Shown here: positions 26,089-35,003 of the stretch, piece by piece
Layout: each line of letters starts with the position of its first letter
Position numbering within the stretch: position 1 is the stretch's first letter
NCBI RefSeq assembly: GCF_004343195.1
Contig: NZ_SMCR01000001.1
Span: 840,682 to 904,681, forward strand
DNA from: Biostraticola tofi
Lineage (GTDB): Bacteria; Pseudomonadota; Gammaproteobacteria; Enterobacterales; Enterobacteriaceae
Reading direction: 5' to 3'
Length of the DNA: 64,000 nt
Translations under genes and position numbers: made by a program
The notes under the pieces: generated by a model
Told to the model about the DNA's origin: nothing
Database searches by the model: none
The model's input: the letters and a program-made list of their open reading frames with translations, nothing else

Positions 26089-27609
26089 CTAATGACCGCC
26101 GCCGCCGCCCTTGGCGCTGAAAGGCGGTTTGGCCAGCCAGATAACCAAGATAAGCGACATGAAGATCCACCCCATCAAGGTGAAGTAATCGATGGTCGAC
26201 AGCATATAGGCCTGCCCTTCCACCAGCTTGTCCAACTGAGCCATGGCGGTTTGGCTGCTGCCTCCCAATTGATCAATGTAATCGCGGGTGACCGGATCAT
26301 AAGTGTTAACATGCTCGGTAAGCTGGGCATGGTGAAAAATTTCCCGCCGTTGCCAGATCCAGGTGGTCAATGAAGAGGCAAAACTGCCGCCCAGTACCCG
26401 CAGGAAGGTCGCCAGTCCCGAGCCGTCAGCAATATCTTTCGGCGGCAAACTGGACAATAGAATACTGGTGGTCGGCATAAAGAATAGCGCTACACCGATA
26501 CCCATGAATCCCTGGATCATCGCGATGTGGTAATAGTCTACCTCAGTGGTGAAATCCGCCCGCATAAAGCAGGAAATCCCGATGACCAGAAATGACCCTC
26601 CGGCCAGCAGCCTGAGGTCAAATTTATGGGCATAGCGACCAACCAGCGGCGACATGAACACCGGCAGGATGCCGATCGGCGCCGCCGCCAGTCCGGCCCA
26701 CACTGGGGTATAACCTAACTGGGTCTGCAGCCATTGAGGCAACAGCAGATTGATACCGAAGAACCCGGAATAGCCCAGCACCAGCGCCAGGGTACCAAAA
26801 GAAAAATTTCGGTACTTGAATAGCCGCAGATTGATAATCGGATGCTTGTCGGTGAGTTCCCAGATAACCAGCGCTGTCAGCGAAACCACCGAGATAAGAG
26901 TTCCAATAACGATGAAATTGGATTCAAACCAATCCAGATCGTTGCCTTTATCCAGCACGACCTGCAAAACCCCGACACCGATAATCAGCAGCATCAGGCC
27001 GATATAATCGATGGGCTGGTGATGTGCCTCTTCCGGCCGGTCCTTTAACTGGGCGAAAACCAGCATCGCCGCCAGGACGCCTATCGGCACATTGATAAAG
27101 AATATCCATGGCCAGGAATAGTTATCGGTTATCCATCCGCCGGCCAGCGGGCCGACGATAGGAGCGACGACGGTAACCATCGCCAGCAGTGATAGCGCCA
27201 TACCTCGCTTGGCCGCCGGGAATATGGCCAGCAGCAGCGTTTGCGCCATTGGGTAAAGCGGACCGGCAAAGAATCCCTGCAGGGCGCGGAACAGCACCAG
27301 TTCGGTCATGTTCTGCGCCACGCCGCACATAAAGGACGTAATGATGAACAGCACCACCGAGGCCAGAAACAGCTTCATCTGGCCAAAACGGCGAGACATC
27401 CACCCGGTCAGCGGCAAGGCAATGGCATTGGATACCGCAAATGAGGTGATGACCCACGTCCCCTGTTCTGAACTGACGCCCAGATTTCCGGAGATTGTCG
27501 GTAATGCCACATTGGCAATCGTGGTATCCAACACCTGCATAAACGTCGCCAGCGAGAGGCCGACGGTGGCGAGCACCAGGCTAGGCGGACGAAACGATTG
27601 TTCACTCAT
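26089..27609 (-). CDS. emrB: DHA2-family multidrug efflux transporter, EmrB-like
   Basis: 506-aa major facilitator of the 14-helix DHA2 group. VLDTTIANVALPTI is the DHA2 motif C-like start and GWMSRRFGQMKLFL the motif A loop. WVITSFAVSNAIALPLTGW matches EmrB/EmrY. It uses the proton gradient to pass hydrophobic drugs to the adaptor encoded by the gene 12 bp upstream in the same operon. The C-terminus ends in Gly/His (GGGGGH), an unusual tail. It could be named emrB or emrY; the operon context with an outer-membrane component differs from E. coli emrAB. Confidence 0.88.
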   Translation of the reverse strand: MSEQSFRPPSLVLATVGLSLATFMQVLDTTIANVALPTISGNLGVSSEQGTWVITSFAVSNAIALPLTGWMSRRFGQMKLFLASVVLFIITSFMCGVAQNMTELVLFRALQGFFAGPLYPMAQTLLLAIFPAAKRGMALSLLAMVTVVAPIVGPLAGGWITDNYSWPWIFFINVPIGVLAAMLVFAQLKDRPEEAHHQPIDYIGLMLLIIGVGVLQVVLDKGNDLDWFESNFIVIGTLISVVSLTALVIWELTDKHPIINLRLFKYRNFSFGTLALVLGYSGFFGINLLLPQWLQTQLGYTPVWAGLAAAPIGILPVFMSPLVGRYAHKFDLRLLAGGSFLVIGISCFMRADFTTEVDYYHIAMIQGFMGIGVALFFMPTTSILLSSLPPKDIADGSGLATFLRVLGGSFASSLTTWIWQRREIFHHAQLTEHVNTYDPVTRDYIDQLGGSSQTAMAQLDKLVEGQAYMLSTIDYFTLMGWIFMSLILVIWLAKPPFSAKGGGGGH

Positions 27610-27621
27610 GGCTGCTCCGCA

Positions 27622-28857
27622 TTAACCTTTTTTCTGGCCGGCGCTACGGGCCTGCTCGCCATTTTCATGGATGATGCGTTCCACCAGGGCATCCGCTTCA
27701 ACCAACTGATGATCGAATACATTGGTGGTGTAGCGAGGCTGGTGCTGCGGTTCGGGCACCAGCACTCCGCCGTCCTGATTGTGCAAATCGACGGTAACGG
27801 CGGTCGACAGACCGATACGCAGCGGATGTTTATCCAGGTTATCCGGCTCCAGACGAATACGTACCGGCAGACGCTGGACGATCTTTATCCAGTTGCCGCT
27901 GGCATTCTGCGCCGGCAGCAGGGAAAACGCGCTGCCGGTACCGACGCCCAGGCTCTCTATTTTACCCCGATAGGCGATATCGCTGCCGTACAGATCGGCT
28001 TCTATCTCAACCGGCTGGCCGATGCGCATCTGCAGCAGTTGGGTTTCTTTGAAATTGGCGTCAATCCAGACCTGGTCCAGCGGTACCACCGCCATCAGCG
28101 CGGTGCCCGGCTGTACGCGGCTGCCGACCTGTACCGACCGTTTAGCTACATAGCCGCTTACCGGTGCCAGCAGGGTACTGCGCACATGGTCCAGATAAGC
28201 TTTGCGCAATGCCGCCGCCGCGACTTTCACGTCCGGATGGGAACTGATGGTGGTGTCATCGACCAATGCCGCCGTGGTGTCCAATTGCTGCTGTGCTGAC
28301 GTCAGCGAGGTTTCTGCGGAGGTCAGGGCGTCGCGGGAATGTGACAGCTCTTCTTGAGAAATCGCTCCATTCCGTGCCAAGTTAGCGCGGCGCTGATAGT
28401 CCGAGCGGGCTCGTTCCAGCTCGATTTTCTTGGCGGCAACCATGGCTTTGTAATTATTCACATTGCTGTACATGCCGCGCACCTGACGAACCGCTTTTGC
28501 CAAGTTGGCTTCCGCATTCTCCTGACTGACCAACGCATCGCTGGGATCAAGGCGCACCAGGATCTGGCCCTGACGCACAAAATCACCATCATCGGCGGCA
28601 ATGGCCGTCACCGTTCCCGCCACTTGCGGCGTGATCTGGACCAGGTTACCGGTGACGTAGGCGTCATCCGTCGTCTCAAAATAACGGGCATGCAACCAGT
28701 AATAAAGCCCGTATGCAATGGCCCCGGCGATCACCAGCAACAGCAGGATCACCAAAAACAATTTACGCTTGCCGGACTTTTTCGGTGCGGCGGATTTGCC
28801 GTTTTCAGCGCGGGCGCCCTCGCCCGTCTGCACGGTATTATCGTGTTTTTCAGCCAT
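27622..28857 (-). CDS. emrA: Periplasmic adaptor of efflux pump, EmrA/HlyD family
   Basis: 411 aa with a short basic cytoplasmic N-terminus, one membrane helix (about 31-53, LFLVILLLLVIAGAIAYGLYYW) and the HlyD-type biotinyl-lipoyl and hairpin parts (GTVTAIAADDGDFVRQGQILVRLD near 93-116; a long coiled coil at ~120-215; VDLHNQDGG at the end). It would span the periplasm between EmrB and the outer-membrane factor of the same operon. Central fold and length resemble E. coli EmrA (390 aa). Confidence 0.88.
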   Translation of the reverse strand: MAEKHDNTVQTGEGARAENGKSAAPKKSGKRKLFLVILLLLVIAGAIAYGLYYWLHARYFETTDDAYVTGNLVQITPQVAGTVTAIAADDGDFVRQGQILVRLDPSDALVSQENAEANLAKAVRQVRGMYSNVNNYKAMVAAKKIELERARSDYQRRANLARNGAISQEELSHSRDALTSAETSLTSAQQQLDTTAALVDDTTISSHPDVKVAAAALRKAYLDHVRSTLLAPVSGYVAKRSVQVGSRVQPGTALMAVVPLDQVWIDANFKETQLLQMRIGQPVEIEADLYGSDIAYRGKIESLGVGTGSAFSLLPAQNASGNWIKIVQRLPVRIRLEPDNLDKHPLRIGLSTAVTVDLHNQDGGVLVPEPQHQPRYTTNVFDHQLVEADALVERIIHENGEQARSAGQKKG

Positions 28858-28879
28858 AAAAGATCAATTCCTGATGTGC

Positions 28880-30334
28880 TTAGTTCGCAGCCACGGTTGA
28901 GGTGGCGGTTGACGGACCTGAATTCTGATACCCTCCCCCCAGCGCCTGCATCAGCAGGATGGCGGTGTCGGTACGGTCAGCAGTGATGCTGGCCAATTCT
29001 CTTTCGCTCTGGATAAGTTGCTGTTCCACGCTCAATGCATCGATATAGTTGCCAATACCGGCGCTGTAGCGTTCCATGGCGCTGTCCCATGAGGCCTGCG
29101 CAATATCACGGGCGCGCCGCTGCTGCTGGATCTGTGTTTCCATCGATGCCAGCCGTGAAATGGCATCGCCAATATCACCCAAGGCATCGACCAGGGACTG
29201 GTTATACTGCGCAACCGCCAAATCGTAATCCGCATTGCTGCCGGCCAGATCGGCGCGACGGCGGCCGCCATCGAATATAGGCAGCGACAGCGCTGGCCCA
29301 ATGGAGAAATAACGGCTCGGCGCGCCAAAGAAGGCATCCCCCAGCAGCGATTTGGTGCCGGCGGCGGCAGTCAGGTTGAGATTGGGGTAAAAGGCAGTGC
29401 GGCTGACTTTGATATCTTTGGTCGCCGCTTCCACCCGCCAGCGCGCGGCGACCAGATCAGGCCGACGGCCCAGCAATTCAGCCGGCAGCTGCGGCGGCAG
29501 GCTGACCGATTCCGGTGCAATCAGTTTGGGACGCGGCAAGCGCTCTGCGCCATCCGGCCCCTGGCCCATCAGTACCGCCAGACGAATGCCGGCGGTACGC
29601 ACCTGCTGGCGCGCATCAGTCAGCGTCGCCTCGGCAGAAGCTTCCAGGCTTTCGGTCTGCTGATATTGGAATTTACTGTCCAGGCCGGCATTGTAGCGCC
29701 GTGAAGCCAGATCCAGCATGGTCTTGGTGCGCTTGAGATCCAGTTCAGCCAGACTGACCAGCGCCCAGGCATGGCCGTAGGTATTGTAAGCGCGGGCCAC
29801 ATCGGCAGCCAGCGTCAGCCTTGCCGCCTGCCGGTCCACTTCTGCCGCATTGGCACGCCCGACGGCGGCTTCCCAGGCGGCACGCTGACCGCCCCACAGG
29901 TCAAAGGTATAGTTGAAGTGGGCCGAAAGCGTACGCAGGGTGCCATACTGTTTACCCATGCCGTTAGGATCATCCACCCGGGCATTTCGCGAACGGGTCA
30001 TGCCGGCATTGGCATCAAGCGTTGGCAAGCGTTCGGCTTCGGCTGCCAGCACCGAGGCGCTGGCCTGACGAGCACGGGCATCAGCCACCTGCAGGTCGGG
30101 GCTGTTTTGCAGCGCATGCCTGATGATGACATCAAGCTGTCTGTCGCCCAGGGTATTCCACCAGTCGACGGCCGGCCAGTGGGCGGATGAAAGCGTAGCG
30201 CCCGACAGCGTATGCTGACTGGCAAGGGATGAAGCATCCAGCGCCCTGCCCTGGGTATGCAGCCCATTTGGCATGGCGCAGCCTGCAAGCACGAGTGCGC
30301 TGCAAAGCGATAACAGATGAATGCGCGACGGCAT
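28880..30334 (-). CDS. Outer-membrane efflux lipoprotein, NodT/OprM type
   Basis: 484 aa with lipobox LAGC (Cys19), so lipid-anchored to the outer membrane. It has the repeated TolC-like pattern, including LPTLDANAGMTRS, DLWGGQRAAWEAAV and the second half FYPNLNLTAAAGTKSLLG. It is a member of the NodT-type OMF family, distinct from TolC itself. E. coli emrAB relies on TolC, so this operon has its own exit duct. Gene order regulator-OMF-adaptor-pump supports a complete tripartite system. Confidence 0.9.
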   Translation of the reverse strand: MPSRIHLLSLCSALVLAGCAMPNGLHTQGRALDASSLASQHTLSGATLSSAHWPAVDWWNTLGDRQLDVIIRHALQNSPDLQVADARARQASASVLAAEAERLPTLDANAGMTRSRNARVDDPNGMGKQYGTLRTLSAHFNYTFDLWGGQRAAWEAAVGRANAAEVDRQAARLTLAADVARAYNTYGHAWALVSLAELDLKRTKTMLDLASRRYNAGLDSKFQYQQTESLEASAEATLTDARQQVRTAGIRLAVLMGQGPDGAERLPRPKLIAPESVSLPPQLPAELLGRRPDLVAARWRVEAATKDIKVSRTAFYPNLNLTAAAGTKSLLGDAFFGAPSRYFSIGPALSLPIFDGGRRRADLAGSNADYDLAVAQYNQSLVDALGDIGDAISRLASMETQIQQQRRARDIAQASWDSAMERYSAGIGNYIDALSVEQQLIQSERELASITADRTDTAILLMQALGGGYQNSGPSTATSTVAAN

Positions 30335-30349
30335 AGTAAAAGAGACTCC

Positions 30350-30799
30350 TTAAATACCGGTATGATGTGTCACAAGCTTGGTCAGCAGGCGATCCAGTTC
30401 GTTACGTTCGGCGGGGGTGAGCGGCGCCAGCAAATCATTGAAGGTATCGACTACCACCTCAGGAATATGTCGGCAAAAATCCTGACCACCGGAGGTGAGC
30501 TTGATGTGCATTTGACGTCGGTCAGTGGGGCAGCGCTCCCGGGTAATCAGTTTTTTATTTTCCAGCCGATCCAGCATCCTCGACATGGCGCCGCTATCCA
30601 GCACCAGGCAGCGGGACAGATCGGCTGACGTTGATACCCCGTCACGACTCATCAACAGCAACACTTTGCACTGGGCGGCGGTTATCGCATAGGGGATAAG
30701 GTAATGCTCCAGCAGACGATCTTTATGCGCGTTCAACTGATGGATTTGACGTCCCCAGCGATGAACGGCGTTTAAATCGGCCAGTAAAAAGTGTGTCAT
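30350..30799 (-). CDS. MarR-family repressor of the efflux operon
   Basis: 149-aa winged-helix MarR protein: ITAAQCKVLLLMSRDG, the recognition helix region DLSRCLVLDSGAMSRMLDRLE and wing RERCPTDRRQMHIKLT. It is the first gene of the operon ahead of the OMF, adaptor and pump genes (15 bp to the next), so it very likely represses its own operon and is released by a transported phenolic or drug ligand, as for other MarR/SlyA-EmrAB systems. Ligand unknown. A palindromic site lies just upstream. Confidence 0.88.
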   Translation of the reverse strand: MTHFLLADLNAVHRWGRQIHQLNAHKDRLLEHYLIPYAITAAQCKVLLLMSRDGVSTSADLSRCLVLDSGAMSRMLDRLENKKLITRERCPTDRRQMHIKLTSGGQDFCRHIPEVVVDTFNDLLAPLTPAERNELDRLLTKLVTHHTGI

Positions 30800-30823
30800 C
30801 AGGGTCTATGCCTAGGCAGTAAT

Positions 30824-30834
30824 TTACAATGTAA
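30824..30834 (-). promoter_or_regulatory. Candidate MarR operator
   Basis: Perfect inverted repeat TTACA-A-TGTAA, 25 bases upstream of the marR-type start, in the position of the operon promoter or 5' leader. A second TTTACATTA half-site near 30890 lies toward the divergent fepB gene. Confidence 0.5.
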
Positions 30835-30937
30835 CTATACGCCGGCAATTTATGCTCAACAACCGTCAGTTTTGTAAGCAGATATTTACATTATGCGTAC
30901 TGGTTCACATTTTTATTAAAACACTAGGCAATGGAAT

Positions 30938-30956
30938 CGTATTGAAAACCATTATC
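30938..30956 (+). promoter_or_regulatory. Fur box for fepBDGC
   Basis: Matches 14 of 19 positions of the consensus Fur box; the right half CATTATC is perfect. It lies about 110 bp before the fepB start and probably couples the operon to iron starvation. Neighbouring bases toward 30960 (ATCATCA) could hold a further overlapping half-site. Confidence 0.7.
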
Positions 30957-31068
30957 ATCACCTTCAAAAGCGTGTAAATTAAGACCTTATTTTTTCGGGG
31001 CGGACAGTGACGGCAGTAAAATGGCCTTAACTCATCACCACCACCGGTCTATGATCAAGGAGCACACA

Positions 31069-32064
31069 GTGGTAACTGGGGCTAAGGCAACAATCAATGC
31101 CGGTCTGGCGGCGATATTATTGGGCGTTATCGCATGGGCGGCCGCCCTCGGACCGGTGCTGGCGGCGGATGAAGGCTGGCCCCGGACGATCCAGACCCTT
31201 AAAGGGCCGCTCAAGCTGGAACGGGCGCCTCAGCGTATCGTATCGACCAGCGTTACCCTTACCGGCACGCTGTTGGCAATCAATGCGCCGGTGATTGCCA
31301 GCGGTGCTACCCATCCTAACAGTCGGATCGCCGACGGTCAGGGTTTTCTGACCCAGTGGGGCGACATCGCCCGACAGCGGCAGGTCAGTGTGCTTTACCA
31401 AAGCCTGCCAAACGCTGAAGCCGTGGCCGCCAACGCGCCGGACCTTATTATTATCGCCGCCACCGGCGGCGATTCGGCGCTGGCGCTTTATGATCAGTTG
31501 TCGGTCATCGCCCCGACCTTATTGATAAACTACGACGATAAAAGCTGGCAGCAGCTCGCCGTACAGCTCGGCGAGGCTACCGGCCATGAGCTGGACGCGG
31601 CCAATACCATCAGTGCATTTGAACAGCGGGTCAGCAAGGTTAAAGCATCAATGACCCTGCCTCCCCAGCCGGTTTCCGCCTTTGTTTATCAGGAGGACGG
31701 CAAAGGGGCTAATCTTTGGACCTCAGCCTCAGCCCAAGGCCGACTACTGGAGGAATTGGGCTTTAGCCTGGCGCCGGTGCCTGAATCAGTCAGGGGAAAT
31801 CACAGCATGGGCCAGCGTAAGGATATTGTGCAGATTGGCGGTGAAAATATGGCCTCCGGCCTGGCCGGCAATACCTGGCTGCTGTTTTCCGCTGACCAAT
31901 CCAGCGTCGAAGCCCTGAAGAAAAACCGCTTCCTGGCCCAGCAGCCGGCAGTGCGGCGGCAGCATGTTTATGCCATGGGCAAAGACACCTTCCGTCTGGA
32001 TTATTACAGCGCCGGCAATCTGCTGGACCGCCTGGAGGCGCAGTTTGTCCGTCAATCGCATTAA
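31069..32064 (+). CDS. fepB: Ferric enterobactin periplasmic binding protein FepB
   Basis: Closely resembles E. coli FepB: VSTSVTLTGTLLAINAPVIASGAT, TGGDSALALYDQLS and TFRLDYYSAGNLLDRL. I choose the GTG at 31069 because AAGGAG lies six bases upstream and the product (331 aa) then begins with a proper signal peptide cleaved after VLA at about residue 32. The longer frame from 31021 would add a His-rich leader with no function. FepB captures ferric-enterobactin in the periplasm for FepDGC. Confidence 0.93.
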   Translation: MVTGAKATINAGLAAILLGVIAWAAALGPVLAADEGWPRTIQTLKGPLKLERAPQRIVSTSVTLTGTLLAINAPVIASGATHPNSRIADGQGFLTQWGDIARQRQVSVLYQSLPNAEAVAANAPDLIIIAATGGDSALALYDQLSVIAPTLLINYDDKSWQQLAVQLGEATGHELDAANTISAFEQRVSKVKASMTLPPQPVSAFVYQEDGKGANLWTSASAQGRLLEELGFSLAPVPESVRGNHSMGQRKDIVQIGGENMASGLAGNTWLLFSADQSSVEALKKNRFLAQQPAVRRQHVYAMGKDTFRLDYYSAGNLLDRLEAQFVRQSH

Positions 32065-33091
32065 AACCGTCCGCCACGGCACCGGCAAGGTGCGCTCTGC
32101 CAAGGGACGCAGCCTGCTTATCATTGGCCTGACGGCAGTATTGATATTGGTCATGGTGCTCAGCCTGCTGGTCGGCGAGCGCAGCATTCCTGCCACTGAC
32201 GTTTGGCAGATCATACAAGGGCGTCTCGGTGGCCCCGACAGCGTTATCATCATGGACGGCAGGTTGCCGCGCACCCTGGCCGGGATCCTGGCTGGCGCAG
32301 CCCTGGGGCTCTCAGGCGCACTGATCCAGGGACTGACCCGCAATCCGCTGGCCGACCCCGGCATCCTCGGCATCAATGCCGGGGCTGGCTTTGCCGTAGT
32401 GCTGGGCATTACCTTTTATCATGCCGGCACCCTGCCTGAGTATTTGCTGTTTGCTTTTGCCGGCACCTTGCTGAGCGCAGTGCTGGTTTATCTTATTGGA
32501 ACCCTGGGCAGCCCGCGTATCAACCCGGTGCGGTTAACGCTGGCGGGTGTGGCGGTCGGCGCCGTGCTGCTGGGGGTATCAACCGGCATTTCGCTGCTGG
32601 ATCCGCTGGTATTTGATAAAATCCGCTTCTGGCAGGCGGGCACGCTGGATATCCGTGCCCTATCGCCGGTGCTGACCGTGGCGCCGTTCGTTATTATCGG
32701 CTGCCTGCTGGCGCTTGGCCTCGGTCGAGGACTGAACGCCATTACCATGGGCGAAGACCTGGCATTGGCGCTGGGCACCCGATTGCGTCTTATCCAGGCG
32801 CTGGCGCTGCTGGCCATTACCCTGCTGTGTGGTTCTGCGACGGCGCTGGCCGGGCCGATTGCCTTTATCGGACTGATGATTCCTCATGTCGCCCGCTGGC
32901 TGGTGGGCCCTGACTACAATTGGATCCTGCTGTTAACCCTGTTGCTGACCCCAGTGCTGCTGCTGCTGGCGGATATTATCGGCCGAGTGATAGTGCCGGG
33001 CGAGCTTCGGGTATCGATAGTGACCGCCTTTATCGGCGCACCGGTGCTGATAGCGCTTGTGCGCAACAAACATCAGGTCGGCTCACTATGA
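32045..33091 (+). CDS. fepD: Ferric enterobactin ABC permease FepD
   Basis: BtuCD-type permease with LPRTLAGILAGAALGLSGALIQGLTRNPLADPG and GPIAFIGLMIPHVARWLVGPD. The start chosen is TTG at 32045, inside fepB, since GGAGG lies six bases before it; this gives 348 aa and coupled translation. A GTG at 32090 (333 aa, nearer the E. coli length) has no ribosome site. It forms one half of the inner-membrane channel together with FepG. Confidence 0.92.
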   Translation: MSVNRIKTVRHGTGKVRSAKGRSLLIIGLTAVLILVMVLSLLVGERSIPATDVWQIIQGRLGGPDSVIIMDGRLPRTLAGILAGAALGLSGALIQGLTRNPLADPGILGINAGAGFAVVLGITFYHAGTLPEYLLFAFAGTLLSAVLVYLIGTLGSPRINPVRLTLAGVAVGAVLLGVSTGISLLDPLVFDKIRFWQAGTLDIRALSPVLTVAPFVIIGCLLALGLGRGLNAITMGEDLALALGTRLRLIQALALLAITLLCGSATALAGPIAFIGLMIPHVARWLVGPDYNWILLLTLLLTPVLLLLADIIGRVIVPGELRVSIVTAFIGAPVLIALVRNKHQVGSL

Positions 33092-34131
33092 ACAGCAACT
33101 CGTTAGCCAAAGCGGGCGTGGCATCCGCATCGGCGGCAGCCCGCCGGCTCAGGCCCGCCCAGCTTATGGGTTGCTGCCTACTGGCGGCGGTCTGCGTGTT
33201 GATGTCACTGACGGCGCTGGGCTCAGGCGCGCTCGAATTACCTTTCAGCCAGGTCATGGCCGCTTTATTCGGGAAAGCGCCGGCCAATGTGGTGCTGATC
33301 GTGACCCAATGGCGTCTGCCGCGGGTTGCCATGGCCCTGATTCTCGGCGCTGCGCTGGGGGTCGCCGGTGCAGTGTTCCAATCGCTGACCCGAAATCCGC
33401 TCGGCAGTCCGGATATCATCGGCTTCAACACCGGCGCCTACAGCGGTGCGCTGCTGATGATCATGCTGACCGACGGCAGCCAGAATTATATCGCCCTAGG
33501 GGCTGTTGCCGGTGGCCTGCTGGCCGGGATGACAGTTTATCTGCTGGCTTGGCGCCAGGGTATCCAGGGATTCAGGCTGATAATCGTCGGTATCGCCATC
33601 AGCGCCATGCTCTCTGCCGCCAATAACTGGATGATTATCAGTGCCTCCCTCGCCTCAGCGATGTCAGCGGCCTTATGGATGGCAGGATCCCTAAACGGAA
33701 TCACCTGGCATAAAGGCGTGCCTTCAATAGCGCTTATCGCTATCGCGCTGGTGCTGATGCCGGTGTTCAATCGGCGCATGCAGTTGCTTGAAATGGGCGA
33801 TGACGCCGCCACCGCCTTGGGCGTTAACACTGGTCAGACCCGTCTGGCGCTGATGGTGCTGGGCATTACCCTGACTGCGGCGGTGGCCGCTGCCGCAGGA
33901 CCGATATCCTTCATCGCCCTGGCGGCACCGCAGTTGGCCAGACGGCTGACGCAGAGCGCCGGCGTTCCCTTGCTGGCATCGGCGCTGATGGGGGCCGCCC
34001 TGCTGCTGTGCGCCGACGTTGTCGCCCAGCACCTGTTCAGTCCGAATCAACTGCCGGTAGGCGTTGTCACCATCAGTATCGGCGGTCTGTATCTTATCTG
34101 GCTGTTAATCAGGGAGTCCCGACGGCTATGA
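33088..34131 (+). CDS. fepG: Ferric enterobactin ABC permease FepG
   Basis: 347 aa, second BtuCD-type permease, from the ATG at 33088 that overlaps the fepD stop (ATGA). WRLPRVAMALILGAALGVAGAVFQSLTRNPLGSPDIIGF is the hallmark EAA-like region of the family and the C-terminal RESRRL tail is as in FepG. It pairs with FepD. A longer in-frame extension leftward is an artefact of the overlapping GC-rich fepD sequence. Confidence 0.92.
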   Translation: MNSNSLAKAGVASASAAARRLRPAQLMGCCLLAAVCVLMSLTALGSGALELPFSQVMAALFGKAPANVVLIVTQWRLPRVAMALILGAALGVAGAVFQSLTRNPLGSPDIIGFNTGAYSGALLMIMLTDGSQNYIALGAVAGGLLAGMTVYLLAWRQGIQGFRLIIVGIAISAMLSAANNWMIISASLASAMSAALWMAGSLNGITWHKGVPSIALIAIALVLMPVFNRRMQLLEMGDDAATALGVNTGQTRLALMVLGITLTAAVAAAAGPISFIALAAPQLARRLTQSAGVPLLASALMGAALLLCADVVAQHLFSPNQLPVGVVTISIGGLYLIWLLIRESRRL

Positions 34132-34937
34132 GCATGTCATTTTTAGACGCACCGCTAGAGGGGCAGGATCTGACCCTCGGCTACCGAGATAACATCATCA
34201 CCCGTAATCTGAATGTCTGCATTCCGCGCGGCAAATTCACGGTTATCGTCGGTCCGAATGCCTGCGGTAAATCCACCCTGCTGCGGGCATTAAGCCGACT
34301 GCTGGCGCCCCAGTCCGGTCAAGTGTTGCTTGATGGCAAGCTTATCAGCAAACAGGGAAGCAAGGATATCGCCCGTAAGCTGGGCCTGCTGCCGCAAACC
34401 TCTGTGGCGCCGGAGGGCATTACGGTTGCCGATCTGGTGGCGCGGGGGCGTTATCCACACCAAAGCCTGTGGACCCAGTGGTCAGTCCTGGATGAACAGG
34501 CGACCCATGACGCCATGAAGGCCACCGGTGTGGATACCCTGGCGGATCGCGCGGTGGACTCCTTGTCGGGCGGTCAGCGGCAGCGGGTGTGGATCGCCAT
34601 GGTGTTGGCTCAGCAAACGCCGGTGCTGCTGCTTGACGAACCGACCACCTATCTGGATATCACCCATCAGATTGAGTTGCTGGAGCTGTTTTGCCGTCTT
34701 AACCGCCAGCAAGGACATACCTTGGTGGCGGTGTTACATGATTTGAACCACGCCTGCCGCTATGCCGATCATATCATCGCCATGCGTGACGGCGCGATCC
34801 TGGCTGAGGGCGCACCGGCAGATATTATTACTGCCGAGTGCGTGGAGAAAGTCTTTGGCCTGCCCTGCGTCATCATAGATGACCCGGTATCCCATACGCC
34901 GCTGGTTATCCCTCAAGGGCGCTGGCAGCCAGACTGA
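34128..34937 (+). CDS. fepC: Ferric enterobactin ABC ATPase FepC
   Basis: 269 aa. Walker A GPNACGKST, signature LSGGQRQRVWIAMVLAQ, Walker B VLLLDEPTTYLDI and switch His in VAVLHDLNHACRYAD. It powers FepDG. Start is an ATGA overlap with fepG. The operon order fepB-D-G-C differs from the separate fepB promoter of E. coli, where fepB is divergent, so here all four subunits form one transcript. Confidence 0.93.
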   Translation: MSMSFLDAPLEGQDLTLGYRDNIITRNLNVCIPRGKFTVIVGPNACGKSTLLRALSRLLAPQSGQVLLDGKLISKQGSKDIARKLGLLPQTSVAPEGITVADLVARGRYPHQSLWTQWSVLDEQATHDAMKATGVDTLADRAVDSLSGGQRQRVWIAMVLAQQTPVLLLDEPTTYLDITHQIELLELFCRLNRQQGHTLVAVLHDLNHACRYADHIIAMRDGAILAEGAPADIITAECVEKVFGLPCVIIDDPVSHTPLVIPQGRWQPD

Positions 34938-35003
34938 ATTCGATGACGCCAGCCGCAACTGCCTGATAAAAACACCAGAGGAACGTTGTGTTGCTGGCGC
35001 TTG

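Noticed and set aside
27598..28299. 233-codon frame antisense to the emrA-like gene
   Set aside because: It is an antisense frame in GC-rich coding DNA; the minus-strand gene has clear HlyD-family features.
31021..31068. FepB N-terminal extension with four adjacent His residues
   Set aside because: The GTG at 31069 has AAGGAG and a clean signal peptide; the extension is not found in the FepB family.
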